Counted from the first letter of the stretch, positions 26,742 to 34,727 are shown. The stretch: DNA of 40,826 nt from Candidatus Kaiserbacteria bacterium RIFCSPLOWO2_12_FULL_50_10 (GCA_001783515.1 MFMN01000007.1:1-40826); one strand, 5' to 3'. The notes: generated from the letters alone by a model not told the origin. Translations and numbers: made by a program.

Positions 26742-27225
26742 CGTGTTCGCGGCGCTTAAAAAAGACGTACGCAATGAGTCCAATGCCGAGGAGTGCCGCT
26801 GCACCAGTACCGCCATACACAAAGCGTGCAGCAACATTCGGACGGAGCGAGAAGGTTACGCGGCGAATAACGGTTTGGTCGGTATCGCGCGAGGACACTT
26901 TAAGGACAACATAGTAATACCCTGCTCTCCATTCCGGAATACTGAGTCCATACTGCCTCTTAACTTCCCCGCCCTGCGAAAGCACAACGCGATCCATAAA
27001 AGTGCTGACCTCAACACCGTCATCACGCACGACCTTCCCTTCAAGGAGCACATCGCTCGAGGAAGCATCCGCAAGCGACAGCACCACCTCAAACACGGGC
27101 GTTTCTTGATGCGCCCATTCACGCTTCTGCATTGATTCCTGTATTGAAAGCTCGCCCGCAGCGTACGCGCCCTCACTGAGGAAAAGTGCGATAAGAATGC
27201 CTATGCCTCGTAGTGTGTTCCTCAT
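26737..27225 (-). CDS. Secreted Ig-like domain protein with C-terminal membrane anchor
   Basis: A 162-aa type I membrane protein: signal peptide (1-22, ending AYAAG), a beta-rich region (about 35-125; VFEVVLSLADASSSDVLLEGKVV, WRAGYYYVVLKVSSRD) like an immunoglobulin-type fold, then one TM helix (about 135-155) and a short basic tail. No catalytic motif. It lies 5 nt after the degenerate kinase gene and 6 nt before the TPR protein, so it belongs to the same operon. Possibly an extracytoplasmic partner of the sensor (inference). Confidence 0.7.
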   Translation of the reverse strand: MRNTLRGIGILIALFLSEGAYAAGELSIQESMQKREWAHQETPVFEVVLSLADASSSDVLLEGKVVRDDGVEVSTFMDRVVLSQGGEVKRQYGLSIPEWRAGYYYVVLKVSSRDTDQTVIRRVTFSLRPNVAARFVYGGTGAAALLGIGLIAYVFFKRREHV

Positions 27226-27230
27226 AGCAG

Positions 27231-28430
27231 TTACTTGGTGCCGCGCGGTAAACGCACGGTAATCAAAGGCGCCGTATCGTGGTCATGCAGGAGCACCGCG
27301 CCGCCTTGCGATGCTATAAGTTCTTGGGCCAAGAGAAGTCCCCGTGGCGACGATGCAAAGAGTTCGATGCCGGCAAAGGTAAATTCATGCACATGCTTTC
27401 CTGCGCGATAGGCAATGGTGAGCGTATCGGTTATTGCGTCGTTTTGCATAATGAACGACAAGAGCTGTACGAAACCGCGTTCAACCGTCTCGCGAGAACC
27501 TACAAACGGAATGTGTTCTGGCATGGTGTCGTAGGCAAGCGTAATGCCGCGCGCATGCGCATAGAGTGCATAGAGTGCACGGGTGTTGTCGAGCACCTCG
27601 CGGAGGTCGAGTGTCGTACGCATCGCGGGAAGCGCACGACCGCCGCGCGTTTCGCGCGTGTGATCAATCACGCGGCGTATCCAATCGTCGAGCGTTGTCG
27701 TTGCATGCTCCATGGTGGTAAGGAGCTCCTCGCGCTTAATGCCTTTGCGCTTTGCGCCCGAACGGAGAAAGGCGAGCGCCCACGAAAGCCCCACAACGGG
27801 AAGCCGCATGTCATTCGCAAGAAGCGCGACGTATTCTTGCTCGCGAACAAGTCGACGCACGCGGTGGCGAAGATAGAAGTACAAGACGGTGCCGAGCGCA
27901 TAGAGAAGCGTAAAGAGCGCGAGCGGAAGCGCCGCCGCGGCAACGACATGGCGAGCGAGCGGCTGTGCGTCATAGGCAACAAGCAGTATGTCCTGCGTTG
28001 TCGCAAGACGTGTCGCAAAGACGACAACATCGCCCGCAGTTCCCTGCATACGGCCAGCCGAGAACACCCCCTGCGACGGAAGCGTGCGGAGTTGGAGCGC
28101 GGTGAGTTTTGGATAGGTCGCAGCGAGCGTTTCGCCTTCGGTGAGGTGTGCGATACCGTCTTCGCTCACCGTTCCCGCACTGAGTATTGTTGCGATGCCG
28201 CCACGATACTGCACCACCGCGGCGTGTCGCGCATGGAGCGTACCTTCGAGCGCTTGCGGTAAATCTGCTGTGCTCTGCGCAATGGTGCGCGTTGCATCTT
28301 CGAGCGTTCGTAAACGCTGCGCAAGCGCACCCTCATACATGCCGATTGAAGCAAGCGCAAACACCAAAAAAGTGAGCACAATACCCACAAACACCAAGAA
28401 CCGATGTGGCTGCCACGAAAGACCTTTCAT
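27231..28430 (-). CDS. Degenerate sensor histidine kinase (pseudokinase)
   Basis: A 399-aa protein: TM helix (11-32), extracytoplasmic sensor region (35-160), second TM (about 163-187), then a kinase-like core. The H-box position reads VALLANDMRLP where active kinases have xLLSHELRTP, so the phosphate-accepting His is Asn (codon AAT). The N box (LLSFIMQNDAI) is poor and the first glycine box is unrecognisable; only PRGLLLAQELIASQGG resembles the second glycine box. It probably cannot autophosphorylate and may act as an allosteric sensor. No response regulator is nearby. TATACT lies 6 nt before the start. First gene of the murJ-prfB operon. Confidence 0.75.
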   Translation of the reverse strand: MKGLSWQPHRFLVFVGIVLTFLVFALASIGMYEGALAQRLRTLEDATRTIAQSTADLPQALEGTLHARHAAVVQYRGGIATILSAGTVSEDGIAHLTEGETLAATYPKLTALQLRTLPSQGVFSAGRMQGTAGDVVVFATRLATTQDILLVAYDAQPLARHVVAAAALPLALFTLLYALGTVLYFYLRHRVRRLVREQEYVALLANDMRLPVVGLSWALAFLRSGAKRKGIKREELLTTMEHATTTLDDWIRRVIDHTRETRGGRALPAMRTTLDLREVLDNTRALYALYAHARGITLAYDTMPEHIPFVGSRETVERGFVQLLSFIMQNDAITDTLTIAYRAGKHVHEFTFAGIELFASSPRGLLLAQELIASQGGAVLLHDHDTAPLITVRLPRGTK

Positions 28431-28436
28431 AGAAGC

Positions 28437-28442
28437 AGTATA
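28437..28442 (-). promoter_or_regulatory. -10 element of the kinase-like/murJ/prfB operon
   Basis: TATACT on the minus strand, 6 nt before the ATG at 28430. Confidence 0.6.
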
Positions 28443-28523
28443 CGCCAGTTTTAAGAAACGAGAGGTGTGGATAGAAGGAGACTCGGGAATAGTGCGTGCA
28501 CTGCAACGTTTCTTGTCAGACTT

Positions 28524-28643
28524 CTGGATTCCTCCTGAATGACAAAAGGAAAATGTAATGCTTTTGATTGCTGTGTAGTTAAATCGACGCAGATTTAACT
28601 CTTCGTTTCTCTAAAACACTACAGGCCGCTTTTGTCATCCAGG
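28524..28643. repeat. REP-like palindromic repeat, copy 4 (full unit)
   Basis: The complete 120-bp form: CTGGATTCCTCCTGAATGAC with ACAAAAG at one end, its inverted counterpart CTTTTGTCATCCAGG (28629-28643) at the other, and AGTTAAATC / GATTTAACT at the centre (28577-28600). The whole unit is one long imperfect palindrome, of which copies 1 and 3 keep one arm. It fills most of the 327-nt gap between the kinase-like gene and the S41 protease gene. Confidence 0.8.
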
Positions 28644-28725
28644 TGGGAGGAGGTGAATTGGCACGAAGTGACAAGAGAGGCTGCCCTGGGGTATCCAGAT
28701 TGACAGGCAAAACTTTCAATATAAA

Positions 28726-28751
28726 ACAAGCACCTGAATGCAGGTGCTTGT
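28726..28751 (-). terminator. Terminator of the second S41 protease gene
   Basis: Perfect 11-bp stem ACAAGCACCTG / CAGGTGCTTGT with four-base loop, followed on the minus strand by TTTAT. Confidence 0.85.
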
Positions 28752-28757
28752 TGTATA

Positions 28758-29987
28758 TTACTTCAAATACTGCAGCGCTGCCTCGAGCTGGAGATCCTTC
28801 TCTGCAAGGAGTGCTTCTGCTGAGGTGGTTGCGATAACGCTTGGCGTAAGCCCGAGCTTGTGAATACCGTTGCCTTCTGGGGTAAACCAGCGAGCTATCG
28901 TCACCTTCAGTGACGCCTTTGACGGCATGTCGACAACCTCCTGGACAGTTCCCTTGCCAAATGACTGTGTACCCATGAGTGTTGCAACGCCGTGCTCTTG
29001 CAGTGCTCCGGCAAGAATTTCAGATGCCGAGGCAGAACCGCCGTCGATAAGCACCACCATCTGCTTCGGCGCCTGCGCCCCAAGGCTTGTACCATTCGCG
29101 CGATGCAGCACCTCCTGCCCTTCATTGCCCACACGTTCGCGAAGCACGATGTCACCCTCCTTCAAGAAGAGACTACCAATAGCAACCGCGCTTTCGAGAT
29201 AGCCGCCCGGGTTGCCACGAAGGTCGAGAACCATCTTTGACTTCCCACTCGCGACATACTCACGCATCGCGTCGACAAACTTCGCGTATGCAACTTGATT
29301 AAAGGTGTAGAGATGCACCACGAACACATCGCCCTTCACTTCTGTCTTCACGGTCGGGAGCTCAATCGTGTCGCGTGTAATCGTGACATCAAACGGCTCG
29401 CCTGACTCCTTTCGGTATACCTGCAAGGTAACGCTCGTGCCCTTCGGTCCACGAATAAGCTTCACCGCCGCATCGACACTCATGCCTTCGGTTGAGGTGC
29501 CGTCGATTTTGAGCAGCGCATCTTGTGCGCGCATACCCGCACGCTTTGCTGGCGTTCCTTCAATCGGCGAGATTACGGTAATCACGCCGTCACGCAAGCC
29601 GACTTCCATACCAACGCCCGAGAACTCGCCCGACATTTCCTGCATAAACTCTTCGCTCTCCTCGGCAGGCATGTAGATTGAGTAATCGTCGCCAAAGGTG
29701 CCCACCATGCCGGAAATAGCGCCATTGATGCGGTCTTGTGTCGACGGCTTTTCTGCGGTTGTTGACGCAAAGACAAACTTCTCGTCCATGAGGCGCCAGA
29801 CGCGCCAGAATTCGGCAAGTTCCGCTCCTTCGATAGGCGCCGACGACGTACCACCAATCGTATATGTCGGGATGCTTGCCTTGGTAGAAAGTGCAAGACC
29901 CGTATAGGCACCAGCACCGAAAATTGCAAATGCAAACACTATAATGAGTGCCTGCGACTTCCATGAAGTCTTCTTTTTTGTATCCAT
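28758..29987 (-). CDS. S41 family carboxyl-terminal processing protease, second paralogue
   Basis: A 409-aa secreted protease: TM anchor (13-33), PDZ domain (about 115-195; EFSGVGMEVGLRDGVITVIS), and catalytic core with LDLRGNPGGYLESAV, Ser320 in DGGSASASE and Lys345 in SFGKG, the Ser-Lys dyad at 25-residue spacing. C-terminus ends shortly after the core. More canonical than the paralogue at 4425-5774, lacking its insert. It is monocistronic, with TATACT 6 nt before ATG and a strong terminator. Likely role: processing of envelope proteins. Confidence 0.94.
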   Translation of the reverse strand: MDTKKKTSWKSQALIIVFAFAIFGAGAYTGLALSTKASIPTYTIGGTSSAPIEGAELAEFWRVWRLMDEKFVFASTTAEKPSTQDRINGAISGMVGTFGDDYSIYMPAEESEEFMQEMSGEFSGVGMEVGLRDGVITVISPIEGTPAKRAGMRAQDALLKIDGTSTEGMSVDAAVKLIRGPKGTSVTLQVYRKESGEPFDVTITRDTIELPTVKTEVKGDVFVVHLYTFNQVAYAKFVDAMREYVASGKSKMVLDLRGNPGGYLESAVAIGSLFLKEGDIVLRERVGNEGQEVLHRANGTSLGAQAPKQMVVLIDGGSASASEILAGALQEHGVATLMGTQSFGKGTVQEVVDMPSKASLKVTIARWFTPEGNGIHKLGLTPSVIATTSAEALLAEKDLQLEAALQYLK

Positions 29988-29993
29988 AGGCGC

Positions 29994-29999
29994 AGTATA
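29994..29999 (-). promoter_or_regulatory. -10 element of the second S41 protease gene
   Basis: TATACT on the minus strand, 6 nt before the ATG at 29987. Confidence 0.6.
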
Positions 30000-30061
30000 C
30001 CTGCGAGGTGGAGAAACTCAAAATAAAAATCCTTGGCGTGCAGGAATGACCGTGCAGGCTC

Positions 30062-30155
30062 TTGACAAAAGTAATATAATGTGTAAAAATACTTGAGTCA
30101 TCGTTGATGGCATTGATCTTTTCATTTTACGAGGTTTATACCTCATTTCAAGGAG
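30062..30155 (+). promoter_or_regulatory. Promoter, leader and Shine-Dalgarno of the Ala-rich gene
   Basis: TTGACA at 30062-30067; TATAAT at 30075-30080 is too close for a normal spacer, while TAAAAA at 30084-30089 gives 16 nt. A small hairpin GAGG/CCTC (30131-30144) precedes AAGGAG (30150-30155), which is 6 nt before ATG. This is the only strong Shine-Dalgarno I see in the window. Confidence 0.55.
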
Positions 30156-30161
30156 TGCTCC

Positions 30162-31100
30162 ATGGCTAACGAAAAAGGCAAGAACGGTTCCAAGGGCAAA
30201 GCTGGCAATGGCGGCGGCAACCACAAGGGTGCAGCCAACGATGTCGCAGCAAAAATTGCCGCTAGCAATGCCGGTCGCGCGCACAAGCGTGCGGGCAACA
30301 AGCTCAAGCAGGCAGGCGCTCTTGCGCGCGCGCAGGCAGCTGCCGCCGCGCGCGAGGACCAGCAGGCACGCATGCGCGCTGAAATGTCCACGAAACCCGT
30401 GGACATCGCCATCGATTGCGAACGCATCTTCAACGGCGTCGAAGGGGTTTACTACCTCTTCGGCCTCGTTGGCAAGGTCCGCCCGCACGAAACTCAGTCA
30501 GGCATCATCATGGTGTACGAGCTCCTCGATGCCCTCGACGAAACGGGAATTCGTAACGTCGCCCGCCCGGGCACGTACATCCCGATTCACGCGTTGCGGC
30601 TCGACCCGCACCGCGTGCAGTGGCGCCAACGTGACGTGGAGGCAATCGCCAAACACTTCCATGCGAATGTGTTTGGCGACATCGCCAAGACGATGCGTCG
30701 TCAGCATTTCGCCGAGAAAAACGAGGAGCTGAAGGCGGTGGCACTGAAAGCACGTGCAGAAGAAGCCGCGGCGAAAGCTGCTGCCCAAGCTGCGGCGCGG
30801 GCGGAAGAAGCCAAGAAGCCCGAGGAGGTCCGCTCGTTCGACGAACGCTTCCTCGCCCTCAAAGGCCTGTGGACCATGCCCGACGGCGTGGTAATCAGCA
30901 CCTGGAACCAGCAGGACGGCGCACACTGCGCCGACGTGCGGTTCGCCCCGGAAGGTCATGCCCTGTACGGCTACACACCGTACATCAAGACGGCTCACCT
31001 GAGCCAGAAGGAGAACGGTATGCACGGGGAAAAACTCCGTGACTACCTGCGGGTGCACCTCGCACTCATCGAAAATGTTCATGCCCTCCTGGCCGCGTAA
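30162..31100 (+). CDS. Ala-rich hypothetical protein with canonical ribosome-binding site
   Basis: A 312-aa soluble protein of unknown function. Residues 1-75 are low-complexity and rich in Ala, Gly, Lys and Asn (NGSKGKAGNGGGNHKGAA); 78-185 look globular (VDIAIDCERIFNGVEGVYYL, ARPGTYIPIHALRLDPHRVQ); 188-228 are an Ala/Glu/Lys helix likely to form a coiled coil; 228-312 form a second globular part (MPDGVVISTWNQQDGAHCAD). It is a stand-alone unit with its own promoter, leader, AAGGAG site and terminator, unlike the leaderless neighbours. The basic N-terminus could bind nucleic acid (inference). I recognise no family. Confidence 0.75.
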   Translation: MANEKGKNGSKGKAGNGGGNHKGAANDVAAKIAASNAGRAHKRAGNKLKQAGALARAQAAAAAREDQQARMRAEMSTKPVDIAIDCERIFNGVEGVYYLFGLVGKVRPHETQSGIIMVYELLDALDETGIRNVARPGTYIPIHALRLDPHRVQWRQRDVEAIAKHFHANVFGDIAKTMRRQHFAEKNEELKAVALKARAEEAAAKAAAQAAARAEEAKKPEEVRSFDERFLALKGLWTMPDGVVISTWNQQDGAHCADVRFAPEGHALYGYTPYIKTAHLSQKENGMHGEKLRDYLRVHLALIENVHALLAA

Positions 31101-31123
31101 CAGCGCGCCTTGAGCAAGGACAC

Positions 31124-31153
31124 AGAGCGGGATTCGGTTCCGCTCTTTTTTTT
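31124..31153 (+). terminator. Terminator of the Ala-rich gene
   Basis: Stem AGAGCGG / CCGCTCT, nine-base loop, then eight T. Confidence 0.9.
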
Positions 31154-31213
31154 GCCCAGCATTCCATGCTATGCTTCTTTAAGACATGCAAGACATGCGT
31201 AACCACACGCATC

Positions 31214-31555
31214 ATGGCCAAACATATTGAAACCGAAGTTTTGAAAGCGAAGCAGGGCAGCGGCGAAAAAATCTACCTCATCGACACCCTCGCCGCAGAA
31301 AGCTACGACATGTATCACATCAAGGGCGCTCTCAGCGTCCCCTATGATGAAAACTTCATTGCGAATTTTGAAGAGAATGTCGGCGCCCCAAAAGACGCCG
31401 AGATAATCACCTACTGCGCCTCCCACTCCTGCCAGCTCTCCTCACTCGCCGCAAACGCCCTCGAAGCTGCCGGCTACACAAACGTGGGGCACTACGCCGA
31501 CGGCCTAGCCGAATGGCGCGCCGCAGGCTTCCCCACAGAAGGCGAGCGCGCTTAG
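31214..31555 (+). CDS. Rhodanese-like sulfurtransferase domain protein
   Basis: A 113-aa single rhodanese domain: IYLIDTLAAESYDMYHIKGALSVPYD (the substrate-binding beta-alpha start) and ITYCASHSCQLSSLAANALE, where the first Cys is the catalytic persulfide carrier and the second Cys is a known variant of this loop; GHYADGLAEWRAAGFP closes the fold. It would move sulfur in the cytoplasm, partner unknown. The start at 31214 (MAKHIETEV) is preferred over 31166, whose first 16 residues do not belong to the domain. A near-tandem AGACATGC repeat precedes it. Confidence 0.85.
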   Translation: MAKHIETEVLKAKQGSGEKIYLIDTLAAESYDMYHIKGALSVPYDENFIANFEENVGAPKDAEIITYCASHSCQLSSLAANALEAAGYTNVGHYADGLAEWRAAGFPTEGERA

Positions 31556-31556
31556 C

Positions 31557-31588
31557 AAAAACTCTCACGAATAGTCGTGAGAGTTTTT
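31557..31588. terminator. Terminator after the rhodanese gene (copy A of a duplicated hairpin)
   Basis: Perfect 14-bp stem AAAAACTCTCACGA / TCGTGAGAGTTTTT, loop ATAG. Thirty bases are identical to the hairpin at 32134-32163. Confidence 0.9.
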
Positions 31589-31608
31589 GTGTTTCTAGCG
31601 ACTTGCAG

Positions 31609-31614
31609 TAGACT
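31609..31614 (+). promoter_or_regulatory. -10 element of the LRR gene
   Basis: TAGACT, 6 nt before the ATG at 31621. Confidence 0.45.
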
Positions 31615-31620
31615 GGGTAT

Positions 31621-32112
31621 ATGCACTTATTTGGAATTCTTATTTTGCTCGCAACGGTTCTCGGCGGAACGTTATTTTTCTGGTATGAGCCTGTTGCAAC
31701 AACTACTACCACATCAAATCTCCAGCAAAAAATCAAAACCTACACGAGCGCGCAGTCAACCGAACAGGTCGAGGTCTATGCAGGCATATCTGTCCCCGTC
31801 ACCGCAACAAAACTAGACATCTCAAATCGTCAGCTTACTGGTTCACTCAAAGCAGAGGTGCGACAGCTCACCGCATTGACCGAGCTTATTCTAAGCAACA
31901 ACGAATTTACAGGGCTTCCTGCTGAAATTGGACAGCTCACCGAACTACGCATACTGAATCTTTCAAACAACCCCATCACCGGACTTCCCCACGAACTAGG
32001 CAACCTGCAAAAACTCACCCTGCTCGACTTACGAAACACACAATACTCCAAAGCAGACCTGGCAATTATCGCCGCACAACTTCCCGCAGCAACACATATT
32101 CTCACAGAATGA
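31621..32112 (+). CDS. Membrane-anchored leucine-rich repeat protein
   Basis: A 163-aa protein: N-terminal TM/signal (3-22), a Thr/Ser-rich linker, then about four LRR units of ~23 residues (ATKLDISNRQLTGSL, LTELILSNNEFTGLPAEIGQ, LRILNLSNNPITGLPHELGN, LTLLDLRNT). LRRs usually bind proteins; the protein is probably exposed outside the membrane. Flanked on both sides by an identical terminator hairpin, which suggests a cassette-like origin. Ligand unknown. Confidence 0.85.
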   Translation: MHLFGILILLATVLGGTLFFWYEPVATTTTTSNLQQKIKTYTSAQSTEQVEVYAGISVPVTATKLDISNRQLTGSLKAEVRQLTALTELILSNNEFTGLPAEIGQLTELRILNLSNNPITGLPHELGNLQKLTLLDLRNTQYSKADLAIIAAQLPAATHILTE

Positions 32113-32133
32113 TGCAAAGCAAGGATACCATGT

Positions 32134-32163
32134 AAAACTCTCACGAATAGTCGTGAGAGTTTT
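32134..32163. terminator. Terminator after the LRR gene (copy B of a duplicated hairpin)
   Basis: Perfect 13-bp stem AAAACTCTCACGA / TCGTGAGAGTTTT, loop ATAG; the same 30 bases as at 31558-31587. It also faces the convergent SnoaL-like gene. Confidence 0.9.
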
Positions 32164-32168
32164 CCCTT

Positions 32169-32642
32169 TTAAAACATCGTGTTGCTGTTCGCGCTTTCAA
32201 CAGGAACAGGCTGGATTACATCCCAGTGTTCAACAATCTTGCCTTGCTCCACGCGGAAGATATCAACAATCGCAACTTCCTGCTCTCCGAATGAGCTACG
32301 AAGATGTACCCATACATAGTCACCTTCTGCCGCAACACGCTTGACATCAAGTGTTGATTTTGGCGCGCCCGCGTCAATCATACTTTGCACAAATGCACCG
32401 AGCGCGGCTTTGCCATTGGGAACAAGTGGATTGTGCTGAATATATGGTTCGCCCCAGTACTTCTCGAGCGCCGAAAGGTCGTGATCGCCGAAAAGTGCCT
32501 GATACGCGGTGAGAACTAATTTTTTGTTTTCTTCTTCCTGCGCACGTTCAGCGAGCGCTGTCTGCGCCGTAATGTAAAAATATCCGGCTGCTGCAATTGC
32601 GGCGAGCGCCAGCACCACAGCACTAGTAGTAAGTGTATTCAT
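32169..32642 (-). CDS. SnoaL-like (NTF2-fold) protein with N-terminal anchor
   Basis: A 157-aa protein: TM/signal helix (6-25), short charged linker, then a SnoaL-like domain: LTAYQALFGDHDLSALEKYWGE, YIQHNPLVPNGKAALGAFV and IVDIFRVEQGKIVEHWDVIQ, all characteristic. Such folds act as small enzymes or binding domains; the Tyr-Ile-Gln-His region lines the pocket. It is probably extracytoplasmic. Convergent to the LRR gene; its upstream region is AT-rich (TTATAAAA). Confidence 0.85.
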   Translation of the reverse strand: MNTLTTSAVVLALAAIAAAGYFYITAQTALAERAQEEENKKLVLTAYQALFGDHDLSALEKYWGEPYIQHNPLVPNGKAALGAFVQSMIDAGAPKSTLDVKRVAAEGDYVWVHLRSSFGEQEVAIVDIFRVEQGKIVEHWDVIQPVPVESANSNTMF

Positions 32643-32683
32643 AGAGGTTTTGTAATTTTATAATAACTAACTTCAGACACATT

Positions 32684-33157
32684 CTACACTGATGAGTTTA
32701 TTTTGTACACCAATGCCTGGAGCGCTGCGCGCTGCACATCCTCTATATGTATCGTTGGGCGACCCGCTTTGATAATCTCTAGTGCTTCGTCGACACTTTT
32801 TCCGTGTTCCCGCATAAGGTACGCCGCAACGAGTGTCGGCGCGCGACCATGCCCATTCTTGCAATGCACGTACACCTTCTTGCCGAGCGTGACCATTTTT
32901 GCAAGTACCGTCACGCCAAAATCAAGCTGCTCCTGCGTCGGTGCGGCATGATTTACAATCGGTATCCACGTGTAGAAGTCCACGCCAAACGGCATGTCGA
33001 TATGATTCTCTTCAAGCGAAATATCCGCACGTATTCCCTCCTTCTGCAGCATTTCATCAAAATGCGTCACGCAACACTGATTCGTCCCAATATAAATCCC
33101 GTCAGTAATGTAGTTATACTCAAACACAGGAACCCCTGCATGCATATGATCTGTCAT
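32684..33157 (-). CDS. Dual-specificity/tyrosine protein phosphatase
   Basis: A 157-aa cytoplasmic phosphatase. VYVHCKNGHGRAPTLVAAYLM is the Cys-x5-Arg active-site loop (HCKNGHGR), and PIVNHAAPTQEQLDFGV includes the general-acid region, with N in place of the usual acid neighbourhood, so acid-base detail is uncertain. IEDVQRAALQAL closes the fold as in DSPs. It would remove phosphate from Tyr/Ser/Thr or a small molecule; substrate unknown, no kinase beside it. Confidence 0.85.
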   Translation of the reverse strand: MTDHMHAGVPVFEYNYITDGIYIGTNQCCVTHFDEMLQKEGIRADISLEENHIDMPFGVDFYTWIPIVNHAAPTQEQLDFGVTVLAKMVTLGKKVYVHCKNGHGRAPTLVAAYLMREHGKSVDEALEIIKAGRPTIHIEDVQRAALQALVYKINSSV

Positions 33158-33213
33158 AAAAAATAATTAAACCGCTAACCAAAGAGCGCACCCTCTTTCT
33201 CCTCTACTCTTTT

Positions 33214-33636
33214 CTAAACTCGCCACCGCGCAACCGTCACAAACGACAACGGCAAGAGAATAACCATCTGCAGAACAGGAGTTAGCCCGATGTGCACATA
33301 CGGAATAATCGGCATAGCCTCCGTATACGCCCAACGCCCCTGCAGGAGTGCGCGCCACTCTATGCCGAGCGCAAAAGCAAGACCAAGCACCATAAGCACA
33401 ACCGCGTCCGCTGCGCTGAGTCGTGAGATCCATAAATAATCACGCTTGAGAAGCGCGATGCCAAGATACACAAAAAGAGTAAACATGACGTCGCCAAGCG
33501 TCGCAAGAAAACACGCAGGGGCATGCTGTAGTATGGAAACGTATCCCGCAAAGAGCGGTGCATGTGCGTTCTCCCACGCTCCATGCACCACAAATGAAAC
33601 AAGTGATAGAACAAGTATGTGTTTTGCTATATTCAT
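33214..33636 (-). CDS. Four-TM membrane protein, unknown function
   Basis: A 140-aa protein with about four hydrophobic helices (residues 5-20, 42-62, 73-92, 112-135). Conserved-looking features include HGAWENAHAPLF near the first helix and GIEWRALLQGRWAYTEAMP between helices 3 and 4. I do not recognise the family. Third gene of a minus-strand set with the 67-aa protein and DoxX; 5 nt separate it from the preceding stop. Confidence 0.7.
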   Translation of the reverse strand: MNIAKHILVLSLVSFVVHGAWENAHAPLFAGYVSILQHAPACFLATLGDVMFTLFVYLGIALLKRDYLWISRLSAADAVVLMVLGLAFALGIEWRALLQGRWAYTEAMPIIPYVHIGLTPVLQMVILLPLSFVTVARWRV

Positions 33637-33641
33637 ATATC

Positions 33642-33845
33642 TTATATGGCGCTATACACATGCAGCACATACGCAGCTATCATACACATGATACCAATCG
33701 CGCCGACATATTGTTCTACTTTCATAACGCGAAAAACCTCGCGGTCTATCGTATGCTCTCGTGCAACACGATGGTGTACCGCAAGGGCGGTATACGCAAC
33801 CATGACTTTCCCGACAATATCTAATGTGAATGCGGAAATTAACAT
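33642..33845 (-). CDS. Small two-helix membrane protein, unknown function
   Basis: A 67-aa protein from the ATG at 33845 (MLISAFTLDIVGKVMVAY). Two hydrophobic helices (about 3-20 and 46-65) flank a basic, His-rich segment (HHRVAREHTIDREVFRVMK). The start at 33845 is preferred to 33884, which lies in the DoxX gene end; GGGAAAG 7 nt upstream is a weak ribosome site. It lies 16 nt after the DoxX stop. Function unknown. Confidence 0.6.
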   Translation of the reverse strand: MLISAFTLDIVGKVMVAYTALAVHHRVAREHTIDREVFRVMKVEQYVGAIGIMCMIAAYVLHVYSAI

Positions 33846-33861
33846 GTTGATTTCTTTCCCG

Positions 33862-34239
33862 CTATATAGTAAGTGCGCCACCACCCTGCACCAGTAAGAA
33901 CACGCTCGCTGCTAAAAGAATAAGATCAAGCTCCCACCCCGTTTTGTCCATTGCACCAAAAGGGACGTGCCACTTTATTATCTTGAAATAGAGAGCACCA
34001 AGCATGACGACCACTGCAAGGAGTGCGGCAATTTGAAGATACACACCGAAGGTAAGTCCGAGTGACACCGCGACTTCTACAAAGCCGAGCATGAGAATCA
34101 TACCCGCCGGCATGCCCATCATCCGGCTCATGCCTTCAGAATCTTTTAATTTCAAAACTGCGTGATAGATAAATATCGCCGCAACCGAAAGTCGCAAAAA
34201 TAAATATGCAACATCACTATATTGACCAAGTTCAAACAT
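33862..34239 (-). CDS. DoxX family membrane protein
   Basis: A 125-aa, four-TM protein. LFLRLSVAAIFIYHAVLKLKD at the N-terminus and GFVEVAVSLGLTFGVYLQIAALLAVVVMLGALYF are typical of DoxX/SURF4-like proteins; GWELDLILLAASVFLLVQGGG closes helix 4. Family members are linked to membrane redox or terminal oxidase functions, but most are uncharacterised. First gene of a three-gene membrane operon. Confidence 0.85.
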   Translation of the reverse strand: MFELGQYSDVAYLFLRLSVAAIFIYHAVLKLKDSEGMSRMMGMPAGMILMLGFVEVAVSLGLTFGVYLQIAALLAVVVMLGALYFKIIKWHVPFGAMDKTGWELDLILLAASVFLLVQGGGALTI

Positions 34240-34346
34240 AATAAAAATAATTACTAGTACTCACTAATGATACTCTAGGCATACTCGTACCAGTCTACCA
34301 CACCCCTCGCGTTTTTCATGACCAATACGATCGAAGGACTGCCGCT

Positions 34347-34727
34347 TTATTCCTCAAATACAAAATCGAATAAAAATGGTAACAGCGATACGAGAAGTGA
34401 TGCGACTGCGATAATATATGCTGCCCTGACCCCCATATTAGTTGTACGAAATGGAGCTATCAAGAAATAATAGAATCTGTAATCAATAGAAAAGTCATAT
34501 TCTTGGTCTAGCTCGACATCTAATTCCAAACGTAATTGTTTATCAATAGAAATTTCACCCGCTGTTTTCTTTCCGCGAACAGTTGCATATATACACGCAT
34601 CAGCAACACATATTTTACAGACCCTATTTACTTTTACAGACCCTCTATCATATTTATGAATGTAAACGATGTCATTGCCCACTCCAGCTTCTGGAGCCTT
34701 TCTAACAGTAAGTTTCATGTCCTTCAT
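34347..34727 (-). CDS. Hypothetical protein with C-terminal TM helix
   Basis: A 126-aa protein. Residues 1-90 look beta-rich (DIVYIHKYDRGSVKVNRVCKI, LRLELDVELDQEYDFSIDYR), and 98-121 form one TM helix (AAYIIAVASLLVSLLPFLF). The start ATG overlaps the stop of the upstream PD-(D/E)XK-like gene by 4 nt, so the two are coupled. AT-rich composition differs from the left part of the window. No family recognised. Confidence 0.65.
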   Translation of the reverse strand: MKDMKLTVRKAPEAGVGNDIVYIHKYDRGSVKVNRVCKICVADACIYATVRGKKTAGEISIDKQLRLELDVELDQEYDFSIDYRFYYFLIAPFRTTNMGVRAAYIIAVASLLVSLLPFLFDFVFEE

